This document shows positions 54,977-63,735 of a stretch of DNA of 64,000 nt, in pieces. Location of the stretch: the NCBI GenBank assembly GCA_015056015.1, contig SVHD01000003.1:50423-114422 (forward strand), in the 5' to 3' direction. This DNA comes from Clostridiales bacterium. GTDB taxonomy: Bacteria > Bacillota > Clostridia > Christensenellales > Aristaeellaceae. Numbering within the stretch: the stretch's first letter is position 1; each line of letters begins with the position of its first letter. The notes beneath the pieces were generated by a model. That model had not been told where the DNA came from, ran no database searches, and saw only the letters and a list, made by a program, of their open reading frames with translations. The position numbers and the translations under genes are program-made.

Positions 54977-55005
54977 AGTATATCAGGGATTCCGTTGATC
55001 GTCAA
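54977..55005 (-). promoter_or_regulatory. Promoter of the CNNM leader transcript
   Basis: Minus strand TTGACG and TATACT with a 17-base spacer. Transcription would start near 54970, giving a leader of about 180 bases. Confidence 0.75.
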
Positions 55006-55123
55006 CACCAAATATGAAATAAACACAATAAAGAAAGAATGTTGCAAACTGTGATATTATTTGCACGAAACGGAAGAAAACATGAAATGTTATGATAAGG
55101 TTTGCTATCTTCCTTTCAAAGTA

Positions 55124-55152
55124 TTGACTTCGATTTTGGGGCATAATATAAT
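55124..55152 (+). promoter_or_regulatory. Promoter of glmM
   Basis: TTGACT and TATAAT with a 17-base spacer, about 60 bases upstream of the glmM start. The stretch 55006-55123 is AT-rich and otherwise empty. Confidence 0.78.
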
Positions 55153-55212
55153 GGCGCAGCCAGGAATTGGCAGAAGCAAAATGAATGCCTTCTGATGCAT
55201 AAAGGAGGAAAC

Positions 55213-56565
55213 ATGGGAAAATATTTTGGTACGGATGGTTTTCGCGGGGAAGCCAATGTGAATCTGACGGTGGAGCATGCCTTTAAGGTGGGCAGATATC
55301 TGGGCTATTATTACGGCCGGGGGCATAAGGCCCGGGTGGTGATTGGCAAGGATACCCGGCTTTCCAGCTATATGTTTGAGTATGCCCTGGCGGCGGGGCT
55401 CACCGCATCCGGGGCGGACGTATATCTTTTGCATGTGACCACCACCCCTTCCGTTGCCTATGTGATTCGCAGCGAGAATTTCGATTGCGGCATCATGATT
55501 TCTGCCAGCCATAATCCATTTTATGATAACGGGCTGAAGCTGATCAACGGAAACGGGGAAAAGATGGCGGATGAAGTAACCGATCAGGTGGAAAAATATA
55601 TTGACGGGCTTTTGCCCGAAGCGCCTTATGCTACCGGCGATCATATCGGCCGCACGGTGGATTATGCGGCCGGACGCAATCGCTATATCGGCTATCTGAT
55701 TTCTTTGGCCACCCATTCCTATAAGGGGGTGAAAGTGGGCCTGGATTGCGCCAACGGCAGCACCTGGATGATTGCCAAGGCGGTTTTTGACGCCCTGGGC
55801 GCTGAAACCCATGTGATCAATCATCAGCCCAGCGGCGTGAATATCAATGATCACTGCGGCTCCACCCATATGGGGCCGCTGCAAAAATATGTGATGGAAA
55901 ATCATCTGGATGTGGGCTTTGCCTTTGACGGGGACGCCGACCGCTGCCTGGCGGTGGATGAAAAGGGCAATCTGATTGACGGGGATCTGATTCTGTATAT
56001 TTATGGAACTTACATGAAAAAACGGGATAAGCTGACCACCAATACTGTGGTTTCCACCGTGATGAGCAATTATGGCCTGGGCAAGGCCCTGGAAAAAGCG
56101 GGCATTGATTGGATGCAGACCCAGGTGGGGGATCGATTCGTATACGAATGCATGCGCGCCGGCGGCCATATGCTAGGCGGCGAGCAGAGCGGCCATATCA
56201 TTTTCAGCAAATATGCCACCACCGGGGATGGGCTGCTCACCGCCATTAAGCTGATGCAGGCCATGCTGGATCAGAAGAGCACCCTTTCCAAGCTGGCAGA
56301 GCCGGTGAAGCTCTATCCCCAGGTGCTCAAAAATGTAAAGGTATCCGATAAGGATGCGGTCCTTCAGCATCCTGCGGTGCAGCAGGCCCTGCAAAAAGCA
56401 GAAGAAAAACTGCAGGGCAATGGCCGGGTGCTGCTGCGCAAAAGCGGCACGGAGCCTGTGGTGCGGGTGATGGCGGAAGCGGAGGAGGAGAGCATCTGCA
56501 TGGAATGTGTGGATGGGATTATTGCGGTGATGAAGAAAGAAAATCTGGTGAAGGAGGGCGCGTAA
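55213..56565 (+). CDS. glmM: Phosphoglucosamine mutase
   Basis: Interconverts glucosamine-6-P and glucosamine-1-P for UDP-GlcNAc and wall synthesis. Four-domain phosphohexomutase of 450 residues: FGTDGFRGEAN at the N-terminus, the phosphoserine S99 in ISASHNP, the Mg loop DGDADRC, sugar loop GGEQSGHI, and the phosphate-binding RKSGTEPVVRVM at the C-terminus. The ATG at 55213 follows AGGAGG. The next gene starts directly after its stop and is probably coupled. Confidence 0.93.
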   Translation: MGKYFGTDGFRGEANVNLTVEHAFKVGRYLGYYYGRGHKARVVIGKDTRLSSYMFEYALAAGLTASGADVYLLHVTTTPSVAYVIRSENFDCGIMISASHNPFYDNGLKLINGNGEKMADEVTDQVEKYIDGLLPEAPYATGDHIGRTVDYAAGRNRYIGYLISLATHSYKGVKVGLDCANGSTWMIAKAVFDALGAETHVINHQPSGVNINDHCGSTHMGPLQKYVMENHLDVGFAFDGDADRCLAVDEKGNLIDGDLILYIYGTYMKKRDKLTTNTVVSTVMSNYGLGKALEKAGIDWMQTQVGDRFVYECMRAGGHMLGGEQSGHIIFSKYATTGDGLLTAIKLMQAMLDQKSTLSKLAEPVKLYPQVLKNVKVSDKDAVLQHPAVQQALQKAEEKLQGNGRVLLRKSGTEPVVRVMAEAEEESICMECVDGIIAVMKKENLVKEGA

Positions 56566-57225
56566 ATGCTGAAAACCCGGGATTTATTTGATCTTTCCCA
56601 TTCCCTGGCCGCGCCCCTTCTGGCAAAAACGGAATACCCCTGGGAGGCGCTGAAGGATATCCGGGATTTTATTTTGGCTTTGGGCCCGCAATTGCCTACG
56701 GATGAATATGAAGAACGGGAAAATGACGTCTGGATTGCCCGGGATGCGGTTGTTGCCCCCACGGCGCTCATCGGCGGGCCCTGCATCATCGGCCATGAAA
56801 CGGAAATCCGGCACGGCGCCTTTATCCGGGGCAGCGCCCTGATCGGGAATGGGGCGGTGGTGGGCAATTCCACGGAAATCAAAAATGCCATTTTATTTGA
56901 TGGAGTGCAGGTTCCCCATTTCAATTATGTGGGGGATTCGATCCTGGGCTATAAGGCCCATCTGGGGGCCGGTGCAGTCACATCCAATGTCAAAAGCGAT
57001 AAGAGCCCGGTGGCGGTGAAAAACGGCGAAGAAAGAATGGAAACCGGGCTCAAAAAAATGGGCGCCATGGCGGGGGATTTTGTGGAGGTGGGCTGCAACA
57101 GCGTGCTCAATCCCGGCACCGTCCTTGGTAAAAATGTTACCGTCTATCCGCTCTCCCAGGTTCGCGGCGTGATCGCGGAAAATCACATCGTAAAAGGTGA
57201 GCGGGGCGTTTTTCCGAAGAAATAA
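56566..57225 (+). CDS. Left-handed beta-helix (hexapeptide) protein, GlmU C-terminus-like
   Basis: 219 residues. A helical N-terminus (LFDLSHSLAAPLLAKTEYPWEAL) precedes about 130 residues of hexapeptide repeats (DAVVAPTALIGGPCIIGHETEI, GAFIRGSALIGNGAVVGNSTEI) and ends in ENHIVKGERGVFPKK. It resembles the acetyltransferase half of GlmU without the uridylyltransferase half. Following glmM, it could acetylate glucosamine-1-P, with the UDP step done elsewhere. This is an inference from neighbour and fold. ATG lies immediately after the glmM stop (TAAATG). Confidence 0.8.
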   Translation: MLKTRDLFDLSHSLAAPLLAKTEYPWEALKDIRDFILALGPQLPTDEYEERENDVWIARDAVVAPTALIGGPCIIGHETEIRHGAFIRGSALIGNGAVVGNSTEIKNAILFDGVQVPHFNYVGDSILGYKAHLGAGAVTSNVKSDKSPVAVKNGEERMETGLKKMGAMAGDFVEVGCNSVLNPGTVLGKNVTVYPLSQVRGVIAENHIVKGERGVFPKK

Positions 57226-57231
57226 ATAAGC

Positions 57232-57277
57232 GTGAGGGGGAACCATTCTTTGGCTGCAAAGAATGGTTCCCCCCCAC
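57232..57277. repeat. dispersed hairpin element, copy 6
   Basis: A stem of 20 pairs plus one A-C mismatch (57232-57252 with 57257-57277) and a four-base loop. The core GGGGGAACCATTCTTTG is mirrored on the other arm. Only the hairpin half of the element is present, seven bases after the stop of the beta-helix gene and between convergent genes. Confidence 0.8.
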
Positions 57278-57302
57278 AATCATTTTCATCTATGCTCTTT
57301 GC

Positions 57303-58205
57303 TCATTCATCGCCCAGGGCTGCTTGCAGCACGGAAAGATTTTTCCGCATGGTATCTTCATAGGCGGTCAGCGCGCCGTCCCCAGTCACCATGGGATCCA
57401 GCTCGAATACCGCGGCGCCGGTTTCCTGCTGGATGGCGGTGAGGGCCGCGCTGTCATATTGGGGTTCGGTAAACAGGGGCGGATTCCCCGCATTTTTCAC
57501 CGCTTCCACCACCTGGGAAAGCATTCTGGGGGAAATGGGCTCATCCGGCTCCAGCGCCACCACGGCGGCAACCTCCAACCCGTAGGCCCTGGCAAAATAG
57601 GGGAAGGCCTCATGGAAGGTGACAATGGTCTTGCGGGGCAGGGCGGCGATGGCAGCGGCAAGCTCTTCATCCAGCGTTTTCAGCCGGGCGATATAGGCGG
57701 CCCCGTTTTGCTGAATTTTTTCTGCCTGCCCGGGCAAAATGTCTGAAAGGGCAGAAACCAGATTTTCCACCATCATGACCGCATTTTCCGGATCAAGCCA
57801 GATATGGGCGTTGAATTCCCCATGCTCATGATCGTGGTGCGCATCCTGGTGCGCATGATCTTCCGTGCAGATCAATTCAATCCCCTGGGAGCAATCCACA
57901 ATGGCAAGACCCGGCATCTGCTTTTGCAAATCCGGCAGGAAATTTTCCATGCCTGCGCCGTTGATGAGCAGGGCCTCCGCTTTGGATAATGCGCGCATAT
58001 CGCTGGTAAGCAATTGATAATCGTGGAGACAGCCGGTGGCAGGCGCGGTCATGGAGGAGAGCTTTACCCCCTCCACCCCATCCAACACATTGGCCGCCAG
58101 AATATACACCGGATAAAAGGAGGCCACGATGGTCTTTTCCGCCGCCATTCCGGGGCACAGGGGAAGGAAGAATAACACCAGCAGAATACAAAGAATTTTT
58201 TTCAT
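57303..58205 (-). CDS. Metal (zinc/manganese) ABC transporter substrate-binding protein
   Basis: Cluster A-I (ZnuA/TroA) binding protein of 300 residues with an N-terminal signal peptide (MKKILCILLVLFFLPLCPGMAA). The metal site appears as H in GCLHDYQLLTSD, NAHIWLDPENA, and FHEAFPYFARAYG, with an Asp/Glu in the last lobe. A His/Asp-rich flexible loop (EDHAHQDAHHDHEHGE, about residues 118-133) is typical of zinc binders. No permease or ATPase gene is adjacent, so it is an orphan here. The signal peptide lacks an obvious lipobox. The start at 58205 fits the signal peptide. Confidence 0.88.
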   Translation of the reverse strand: MKKILCILLVLFFLPLCPGMAAEKTIVASFYPVYILAANVLDGVEGVKLSSMTAPATGCLHDYQLLTSDMRALSKAEALLINGAGMENFLPDLQKQMPGLAIVDCSQGIELICTEDHAHQDAHHDHEHGEFNAHIWLDPENAVMMVENLVSALSDILPGQAEKIQQNGAAYIARLKTLDEELAAAIAALPRKTIVTFHEAFPYFARAYGLEVAAVVALEPDEPISPRMLSQVVEAVKNAGNPPLFTEPQYDSAALTAIQQETGAAVFELDPMVTGDGALTAYEDTMRKNLSVLQAALGDE

Positions 58206-58232
58206 GGATAGCCTTTCATGCAGTAACATATT

Positions 58233-58673
58233 TCCGTTTTTTGCTTCACGGGGAAACAAGTGAAAAAGAGGAAATGAAGATGATTCCCGGAATGGTTTTC
58301 GGGAGAGCGCGAAAGAACGCCTTTGACTCAAAAGCGCAATTCCGTTTTTTTTGCTTCACGGGGAAGCAAGCAAAAAAGAGGAAATGAAGATAATTCCCGG
58401 AATGGTTTTCGGGAGAGCGCGAGAGAACGCCTTTGACTCAAAAGCGCAATTCCGCTTTTTGCTTCACGGGGAAACAAGTGAAAAAGAGGAAATGAAGATG
58501 ATTCCCGGGATGGTTTTCGGGAGAGCGCGAGAGGACGCTTTTGACTCAAAAGCGCAATTTCCGTTTTTTGCTTCACGGGGAAACAAGCAAAAAAGTGGAA
58601 ATGAAGATAATTCCCGGAATGGTTTTCGGGAGAGCGCGAGAGGACGCTTTTGACTCAAAAGCGCCCTCTCGCA
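58233..58673 (+). repeat. Four-unit tandem array derived from the hairpin element (unit about 109 bp)
   Basis: GCTTCACGGGG recurs at 58243, 58353, 58461 and 58570, i.e. periods of 110, 108 and 109 bases. Each unit reads on through ATTCCCGG.ATGGTTTTCGGGAGAGCGCGA and ACTCAAAAGCGC. Only the last unit has a full right arm (GCCCTCTCGC), giving a 17-position stem with one A-C mismatch (58637-58673). Earlier units break off into CAATTCCG. It fills the gap between znuA-like and thrS. The frames running through it are repeat artefacts. Confidence 0.9.
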
Positions 58674-58689
58674 TAATCTTCCGTATTTT

Positions 58690-60630
58690 TTACTTAATTT
58701 CCTTGGAATCGATTTCCTTCCGGAACATGGCGATGGCTTCTTCCACGGTCATGGTGCCGATGACTTCGCCCTTGCGGGTACGCACGTTCACGGTGCCATT
58801 TTCCACTTCCTGATCGCCCAGCACCAGCATATAAGGAATCTTCTGGGTGACGGCTTCACGAACCTTGAAGCCGATCTTTTCATTGCGCAGATCGATTTCG
58901 ACGCGCATGCCGGCCTGCTGCAGGGCGGCCTGAACCTTCCTGGCGGCGTCATCCGCACGCTCGGTGATGGTCAGCACGCGTACCTGTTCGGGAGCCAGCC
59001 ACAGGGGGAAGGCGCCGGCATAGCGTTCGATGAGGTAAGCCAGGGTGCGTTCGTAGCAGCCCAGAGAGGTGCGGTGGATGATGTAGGGCCGCTTCTTCTG
59101 GCCGTCGGCGTCCACATATTCCATGCCGAATTTTTCAGCCAGCAGCATATCGATCTGGATGGTAACGATGGTATCTTCCTTGCCGAATACATTCTTGTAC
59201 TGAATATCCAGCTTGGGGCCGTAGAAGGCAGCTTCGTCGATGCCGATGGAATATTCCAGGCCCAGGTTATCCAGGATTTTGCCCATAACCTTCTGGGCTT
59301 CATCCCACTGTTCCTTGGTGCCTTCGTATTTGCCCTTGGGGTTTTCCGGATCCCACTGGGAGAAGCGGAAGGTGCAGTTTTCCAGCATGCCCACCGTGCC
59401 CAGCATATACTTGGCCAGTTCCAGGCAGCCGCGGAATTCTTCTTCCAATTGATCGGGACGCAGCACCAGATGGCCTTCGGAAATGGTGAACTGGCGCACG
59501 CGGATCAGGCCGTGCATTTCGCCGGAATCCTCATTGCGGAAGAGGGTGGAGGTTTCACCCAGGCGCATGGGCAGATCGCGATAGGAGCGCTGACGATTCA
59601 GATACACCTGATACTGGAAGGGGCAGGTCATGGGACGGAGGGCGAAGCATTCCTTTTCTTCATCATGAGGATCGCCCAGGATGAACATGCCATCCAGATA
59701 ATGATCCCAGTGGCCGGAAATCTTATAAAGTTCGCGCTTGGCCATCAGGGGCGTCTTGGTGAGCAGATAGCCGGCCTTTTGTTCCGTATCTTCCACCCAG
59801 CGCTGGAGCAGCTGGATAACGCGGCTTCCCTTGGGCAGCAGGATGGGCAGGCCCTGGCCGATCACATCCACGGTGGTGAAGTATTCCAGATCGCGGCCCA
59901 GCTTGTTATGATCGCGCTTGAGGGCCTCTTCCTGGGCCTTGAGGTAGGCTTCCATTTCCGCCTTATCAAAGAAAGCGGTGCCGTAGATGCGCTGGAGCAT
60001 CTTATTCTTTTCGCTGCCGCGCCAGTAAGCGCCGGCGGTGGAGGTGAGCTTGAAGGCCTTTACCTTGCCGGTAGAGGGCAGATGGGGGCCGGCGCACAGA
60101 TCCACGAAATCGCCCTGCTTGTAGAAGGAGATGGTGGCGTCTTCAGGCAGATCCTGGATCAATTCCACCTTGTAGGGTTCATTCTTTTCTTCCATCAGGG
60201 CGATGGCTTCCGCCCGGGGCAGCTCAAAGCGTTCCAGCCGATCATTCTTTTTGACGATACGGCCCATTTCCTTTTCCAGTTCCTTAAGGAAATCGGGGGT
60301 GAAGGCTTCGTCTACGTCGAAATCATAATAGAAGCCGTTATCAATGGCGGGGCCGATGGCCAGCTTGGCCTCGGGGCGCAGCTTTTTCACAGCCTGGGCC
60401 AGCACATGGGAAGCGGTATGGCGCAGCACTTTCTTTGCTTCGTCATCCTCAAAGGTGAGAATTTCCAGGGTGCAGTCTTCGTTGATGGGCTTTACCAGTT
60501 CCTGAATTTCGCCGTTTACCCGGGCGCACAGGGCCTGCTTTTTCAGATCCTGGCTGAGCTGGCCTGCGATATCCAGGGCGTTCATGCCATTTTCAAATTC
60601 CTTCTGTCCATTTTTCAGCGTGATGATCAT
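58690..60630 (-). CDS. thrS: Threonyl-tRNA synthetase
   Basis: Class II synthetase of 646 residues that charges tRNA-Thr. TGS domain (1-62), editing/SAD domain (about 63-225, with HTASHVLAQAVKKL and the DLCAGPHLPSTG zinc-binding segment), and catalytic core with motif 1-3 and the zinc Cys in RPMTCPFQYQVY. The anticodon-binding domain (about 535-646) follows, with LAPEQVRVLTITER. Controlled by the upstream T-box leader. Confidence 0.97.
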   Translation of the reverse strand: MIITLKNGQKEFENGMNALDIAGQLSQDLKKQALCARVNGEIQELVKPINEDCTLEILTFEDDEAKKVLRHTASHVLAQAVKKLRPEAKLAIGPAIDNGFYYDFDVDEAFTPDFLKELEKEMGRIVKKNDRLERFELPRAEAIALMEEKNEPYKVELIQDLPEDATISFYKQGDFVDLCAGPHLPSTGKVKAFKLTSTAGAYWRGSEKNKMLQRIYGTAFFDKAEMEAYLKAQEEALKRDHNKLGRDLEYFTTVDVIGQGLPILLPKGSRVIQLLQRWVEDTEQKAGYLLTKTPLMAKRELYKISGHWDHYLDGMFILGDPHDEEKECFALRPMTCPFQYQVYLNRQRSYRDLPMRLGETSTLFRNEDSGEMHGLIRVRQFTISEGHLVLRPDQLEEEFRGCLELAKYMLGTVGMLENCTFRFSQWDPENPKGKYEGTKEQWDEAQKVMGKILDNLGLEYSIGIDEAAFYGPKLDIQYKNVFGKEDTIVTIQIDMLLAEKFGMEYVDADGQKKRPYIIHRTSLGCYERTLAYLIERYAGAFPLWLAPEQVRVLTITERADDAARKVQAALQQAGMRVEIDLRNEKIGFKVREAVTQKIPYMLVLGDQEVENGTVNVRTRKGEVIGTMTVEEAIAMFRKEIDSKEIK

Positions 60631-60659
60631 ACGATTTAGTTCCTCCCTTTCTTCGCTTT

Positions 60660-60958
60660 CGGGATGGACGTAAAAACGCCCGTCCCATTCATAATGATGA
60701 AGGGACGAGCGTGAATTTCATTTCGCCCGCGGTTCCACCCTTGTTGCCTGCATAAAGGATGCTTTCCGAAATCCGCCGCATATCTGCCGCGCTTTCATGC
60801 ATCTCAAACAGGCCCCTTGATGCCGCGCTGTAACGGGCGCGAATCGCCTGCGGTCGGGAGGTGGTACTTCCGTGATGTGCTTATGCGCTTTCACCGGCCG
60901 CGCACTCTCTGAAAGCCCATGGGGCGGAAACATGTCCCCCGTCATTCCGAGGATGGAT
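60660..60958 (-). ncRNA. T-box leader of thrS (Thr specifier)
   Basis: On the minus strand the T-box core AAGGGTGGAACCGCG is clear, at 60723-60737. Stem I begins AGAGAGTGCGCGG and the specifier context reads ACC-ACCTCCCGACC, giving ACC (Thr) at 60863-60865. The terminator ACGCTCGTCCC...GGGACGGGCGT with TTTTTAC follows (60670-60712). Uncharged tRNA-Thr should turn on thrS. The class is certain and the codon agrees with the gene. Confidence 0.95.
60670..60712 (-). terminator. Terminator of the thrS T-box
   Basis: Long stem ACGCTCGTCCCTTCAT / ATGAATGGGACGGGCGT on the minus strand followed by a T-run. Confidence 0.88.
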
Positions 60959-60960
60959 GT

Positions 60961-60990
60961 ATTATACCTCCATCCCGGATAGAATGTCAA
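60961..60990 (-). promoter_or_regulatory. Promoter of thrS
   Basis: Minus strand TTGACA and TATAAT, 18-base spacer, directly upstream of the T-box leader. Confidence 0.85.
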
Positions 60991-61017
60991 GAAAAATTCG
61001 CAGGGGAAAAATCGCCT

Positions 61018-62667
61018 TTATTTTCCGTAGAGGGTGCAGCCGCCGATGAATTCCCGCAGCAGGGAAAGGGGCGGAATATCCCGGAGGGATTCTTCCGTAG
61101 CCGGCAGGATATAATGCAGAATTTTCAGCAGCCGCCGGGAGCTTAAATACACCGGGTTTTCGGGCGGAATTTTTTTCAGCAGTTCATAAGCATAATTTTT
61201 CAGCACCGGCAATTCATAATGCAATGCGGAATTAAAAACGAAATCCGCCTGTTCCTGATAGGGGAAAATCCATTTTTCCTCGCCCCTTCGCACACTGTTC
61301 CACATTTCCAGGGTTTCCTCCGGGGGCGTATTGCGGAATTGATGATCCCGCACGATCCGGCGCAGCAGCCGGGCGTCGGTGGTGCGGATCCGGTTGTGAT
61401 GATCCAGATTCAGGCAGGTCAATTCGCTGATGTAGATTTTTGCGATCAATTGGGGATCAAAGCCTTCATGCAGGGCGGGGTTCAGGCCGTGGATGCCCTC
61501 CAGAATCAGGGGCTGATCGGGGCGCAGCCGCAGGGAATAGCCCTCCCTGGCCCGCTTGCTGGTGGGAAAATCAAAGCGGGGCATCAGGGTTTCCTGGCCG
61601 GCCAGGAGAGAAGCCAGGCATTTTCGGAGCAGGGGCACATCCAGGGCGGAAAGGGCCTCCAGATCGGGCTTGCCATCCGCTTCCAGGGGCAATAAATCCC
61701 GATCCAGATAGAAATCATCCAGAGAAATCAGCACGGGATGCAGCCCCAGCACCCGCAGATGAATCAGCAATCGATTGGAAAAGGTGGTTTTTCCGCTGGA
61801 GGAAGGCCCGGCCACGAATATGGCCCGGGCGCCCTTTTCCATGATGCCGTCGGCAATATCCGAAATGGATTTATCATGCAGCGCTTCATTCACCCGAATG
61901 AAATCGGGCAATTTGCCGCCCACGATCATATCATTGAGATCGGCGGCGTTCATGCAGCCCAGAATATCGCACCAGCGATTGGATTGCCGGAAGGCATTCA
62001 AATGCTTGGGCCGGGATACGAAGGGCGCAGGAATTTGCGGATCCTTGGGGGATGGCATCTGCAGCACCATGCCCGGGGCGTGGAGGAGCAGGCGGAAGGC
62101 CTTTACATAGCCGGTGGAGGGCAGCATGGCCCCGTAAAAATATTCCGCCATTCCGCCGCAAAGATACACCGGGAAATAATCATAGGGGCGATAGGAAAGC
62201 AGCCGGGCCTTATCCCATTGCCCTTCCTTCTGGAAATAATCCATGGCCGTTTCCCGGCTCCATTGCTCTTTGACAAAGGGAAGATCTTCCTTTACGATCT
62301 TTTCCATTTCCCTTTGCAATGCGGAAACGATTTTTTCATCCGCATCCTGCTCCAGAAAGCGCATATATACCCCATAGCCGATGGAGTGTTCGATCCGTAC
62401 ATGAAGCCCGGGCAATACTCGCCTGGCCGCCAGCAGCATCACAAAGCGCAGGGAACGCTCATAAATTCTGCGGCCTTCTTCATTCTGGAAGGTAATGGGA
62501 TGCAAAACGCAATCCTCAGAAATCATTTCGTTCAGTTCCAGGGCCCGTCCGCCGCAAAAGCAGCCCAGGGCAGACGGCAGCATATCCGGCGCCAGGGTGG
62601 TGATAATTTCCTTTACGGTCATGGGCTGAGAAAGCACCATTTCATTTTTCAGCATCTGAATTTTCAT
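61018..62667 (-). CDS. Nucleoside (uridine) kinase with TGS/ThrRS-like N-terminus
   Basis: 549 residues. An N-terminal TGS-like domain (about 1-65) and a region similar to the ThrRS second additional domain (about 66-245: RIEHSIGYGVYMRF, YLCGGMAEYFYGAMLPSTGYVKAFRLL) precede a P-loop kinase of the uridine kinase/phosphoribulokinase family. Walker A is GPSSSGKTTFS near 290, with DDFYLDRDLLP and LEGIHGLNP. Family members in Thermotogota and clostridia phosphorylate nucleosides. It lies just upstream of the thrS leader on the same strand, so two genes with the same N-terminal modules are adjacent. The ATG at 62667 is used; a TTG at 62673 is nearer to GGAGGG. Confidence 0.88.
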   Translation of the reverse strand: MKIQMLKNEMVLSQPMTVKEIITTLAPDMLPSALGCFCGGRALELNEMISEDCVLHPITFQNEEGRRIYERSLRFVMLLAARRVLPGLHVRIEHSIGYGVYMRFLEQDADEKIVSALQREMEKIVKEDLPFVKEQWSRETAMDYFQKEGQWDKARLLSYRPYDYFPVYLCGGMAEYFYGAMLPSTGYVKAFRLLLHAPGMVLQMPSPKDPQIPAPFVSRPKHLNAFRQSNRWCDILGCMNAADLNDMIVGGKLPDFIRVNEALHDKSISDIADGIMEKGARAIFVAGPSSSGKTTFSNRLLIHLRVLGLHPVLISLDDFYLDRDLLPLEADGKPDLEALSALDVPLLRKCLASLLAGQETLMPRFDFPTSKRAREGYSLRLRPDQPLILEGIHGLNPALHEGFDPQLIAKIYISELTCLNLDHHNRIRTTDARLLRRIVRDHQFRNTPPEETLEMWNSVRRGEEKWIFPYQEQADFVFNSALHYELPVLKNYAYELLKKIPPENPVYLSSRRLLKILHYILPATEESLRDIPPLSLLREFIGGCTLYGK

Positions 62668-62722
62668 AAGCAATATTCCCTCCTTTTTTCAGGCTGTCGA
62701 ATCATGGGGAAAGGGCGTAAAA

Positions 62723-62766
62723 GCGCAAGAGAGAACCGCCTTTTTGCAAAGGGATTCTCTCTTTTC
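62723..62766. repeat. dispersed hairpin element, degenerate copy 7
   Basis: AAGAGAGAA (62727-62735) pairs with TTCTCTCTT (62755-62763), and an inner CCTTT / AAAGG pairs across an asymmetric internal loop. The flank AAGCGCAAGAG echoes the AGCGCGAGAG of the complete copies. It lies directly at the stop codon of the exonuclease gene. Confidence 0.6.
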
Positions 62767-62767
62767 A

Positions 62768-63715
62768 TTATTCTGCGTCGCTTGCCTGCTGGGCGGCAAT
62801 TTTCTGCTGCCATTGCAGATGCTTGGTGCGCACATAGGCAGGATTCTGTTCATCGGAAAGGGAGGCGCTGCGGGTCATAATCCGCTTGCCCTCATCATTT
62901 TTGCCGAATTGCAGCTTGATGAATGCCAGGCCGTGCTGGGGGCAATCGGCCAGGGCCATATACTGATCGGGGGTTTTGCGCCAATAGCCTTCCTCCACCT
63001 CCAGATGCTTTCCGCAGATGGGGCAGGGGGGCTTCAGGGCGGCGGCGCTGTGCAAAGCATCCTTTAAAGAGCGCACCCGCAAAATGGCCGTGCATTCCCG
63101 CTTGGCCCGATCCAGATGCTGCAGCTTCTTGGGGGTCAGGGGATAATCCAGTACCTTGCCGGGCTCGGGCAATTTGGAAAAGACCAAGGCGGTATAATAG
63201 GCGTCGTTCACCGCATTGTGGAAGGGCATATTTTCTTCATCCGGCTGGATTTCAAAATGTTCCATGGCGGCTTTCAGGCCCTTGCGTTCCTTGGAATTTC
63301 CGATCACTTCGCCAAAGAGGCGCTGAATATCATAAATCTTTCCCAGGGGCGTTTCGCACTGGAAGAAGGTCATATTCTGATTGAGCACCGAAATATCATC
63401 GCAGCCCCAGGTAAGCAGGGCGTAATCCTCCCCGCACCAGGCGGCGAAATTGCCGATGGCCTCCGGGAATTCCGGGGCGCCCTCCAGATCCTCGGGGGTG
63501 ATATGGGTGATTCGCTGAATCCGGGGATGCAATTTCACATAATGCCGGGGCTGAATCAGCTGACTGAAGGAATCCACGATTTCCAGCTTTTCATTCACCT
63601 TCACCGCGCCGATCTGAATCATTTCAAACAGCAATTTACCCCCCACGCTTTTGTAAGCGGGGGAATTATAGGACATAGGCTGGTTCCATTCCAAATCCAG
63701 GACGATATACTGCAT
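62768..63715 (-). CDS. DEDDh-type 3'-5' exonuclease with C-terminal zinc ribbon
   Basis: 315 residues. RNase T/DnaQ-like exonuclease fold: DLEWN (D7, E9) for motif I, LTWGCDDISVL for motif II, and HNAVNDAYYTA (H and D) for motif III. After about residue 215 a Cys-rich segment with CPICGKHLEVEEGYW and ADCPQHG looks like a zinc ribbon. Similar single proteins are seen in clostridia; the substrate (RNA or DNA ends) is not predictable. Monocistronic; stops at hairpin copy 7. Confidence 0.85.
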   Translation of the reverse strand: MQYIVLDLEWNQPMSYNSPAYKSVGGKLLFEMIQIGAVKVNEKLEIVDSFSQLIQPRHYVKLHPRIQRITHITPEDLEGAPEFPEAIGNFAAWCGEDYALLTWGCDDISVLNQNMTFFQCETPLGKIYDIQRLFGEVIGNSKERKGLKAAMEHFEIQPDEENMPFHNAVNDAYYTALVFSKLPEPGKVLDYPLTPKKLQHLDRAKRECTAILRVRSLKDALHSAAALKPPCPICGKHLEVEEGYWRKTPDQYMALADCPQHGLAFIKLQFGKNDEGKRIMTRSASLSDEQNPAYVRTKHLQWQQKIAAQQASDAE

Positions 63716-63735
63716 GATGGCAAAACCTCGTTATA

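Noticed and set aside
58328..58658. Repetitive short proteins with LALSRKPFRE repeats in both directions
   Set aside because: They are translations of the 109-bp tandem repeat; each frame is broken by the array ends and has no ribosome binding site.
58233..58673. The tandem array as a CRISPR
   Set aside because: Units are about 109 bp with nearly identical content throughout, no short repeat plus unique spacers, and no cas genes.
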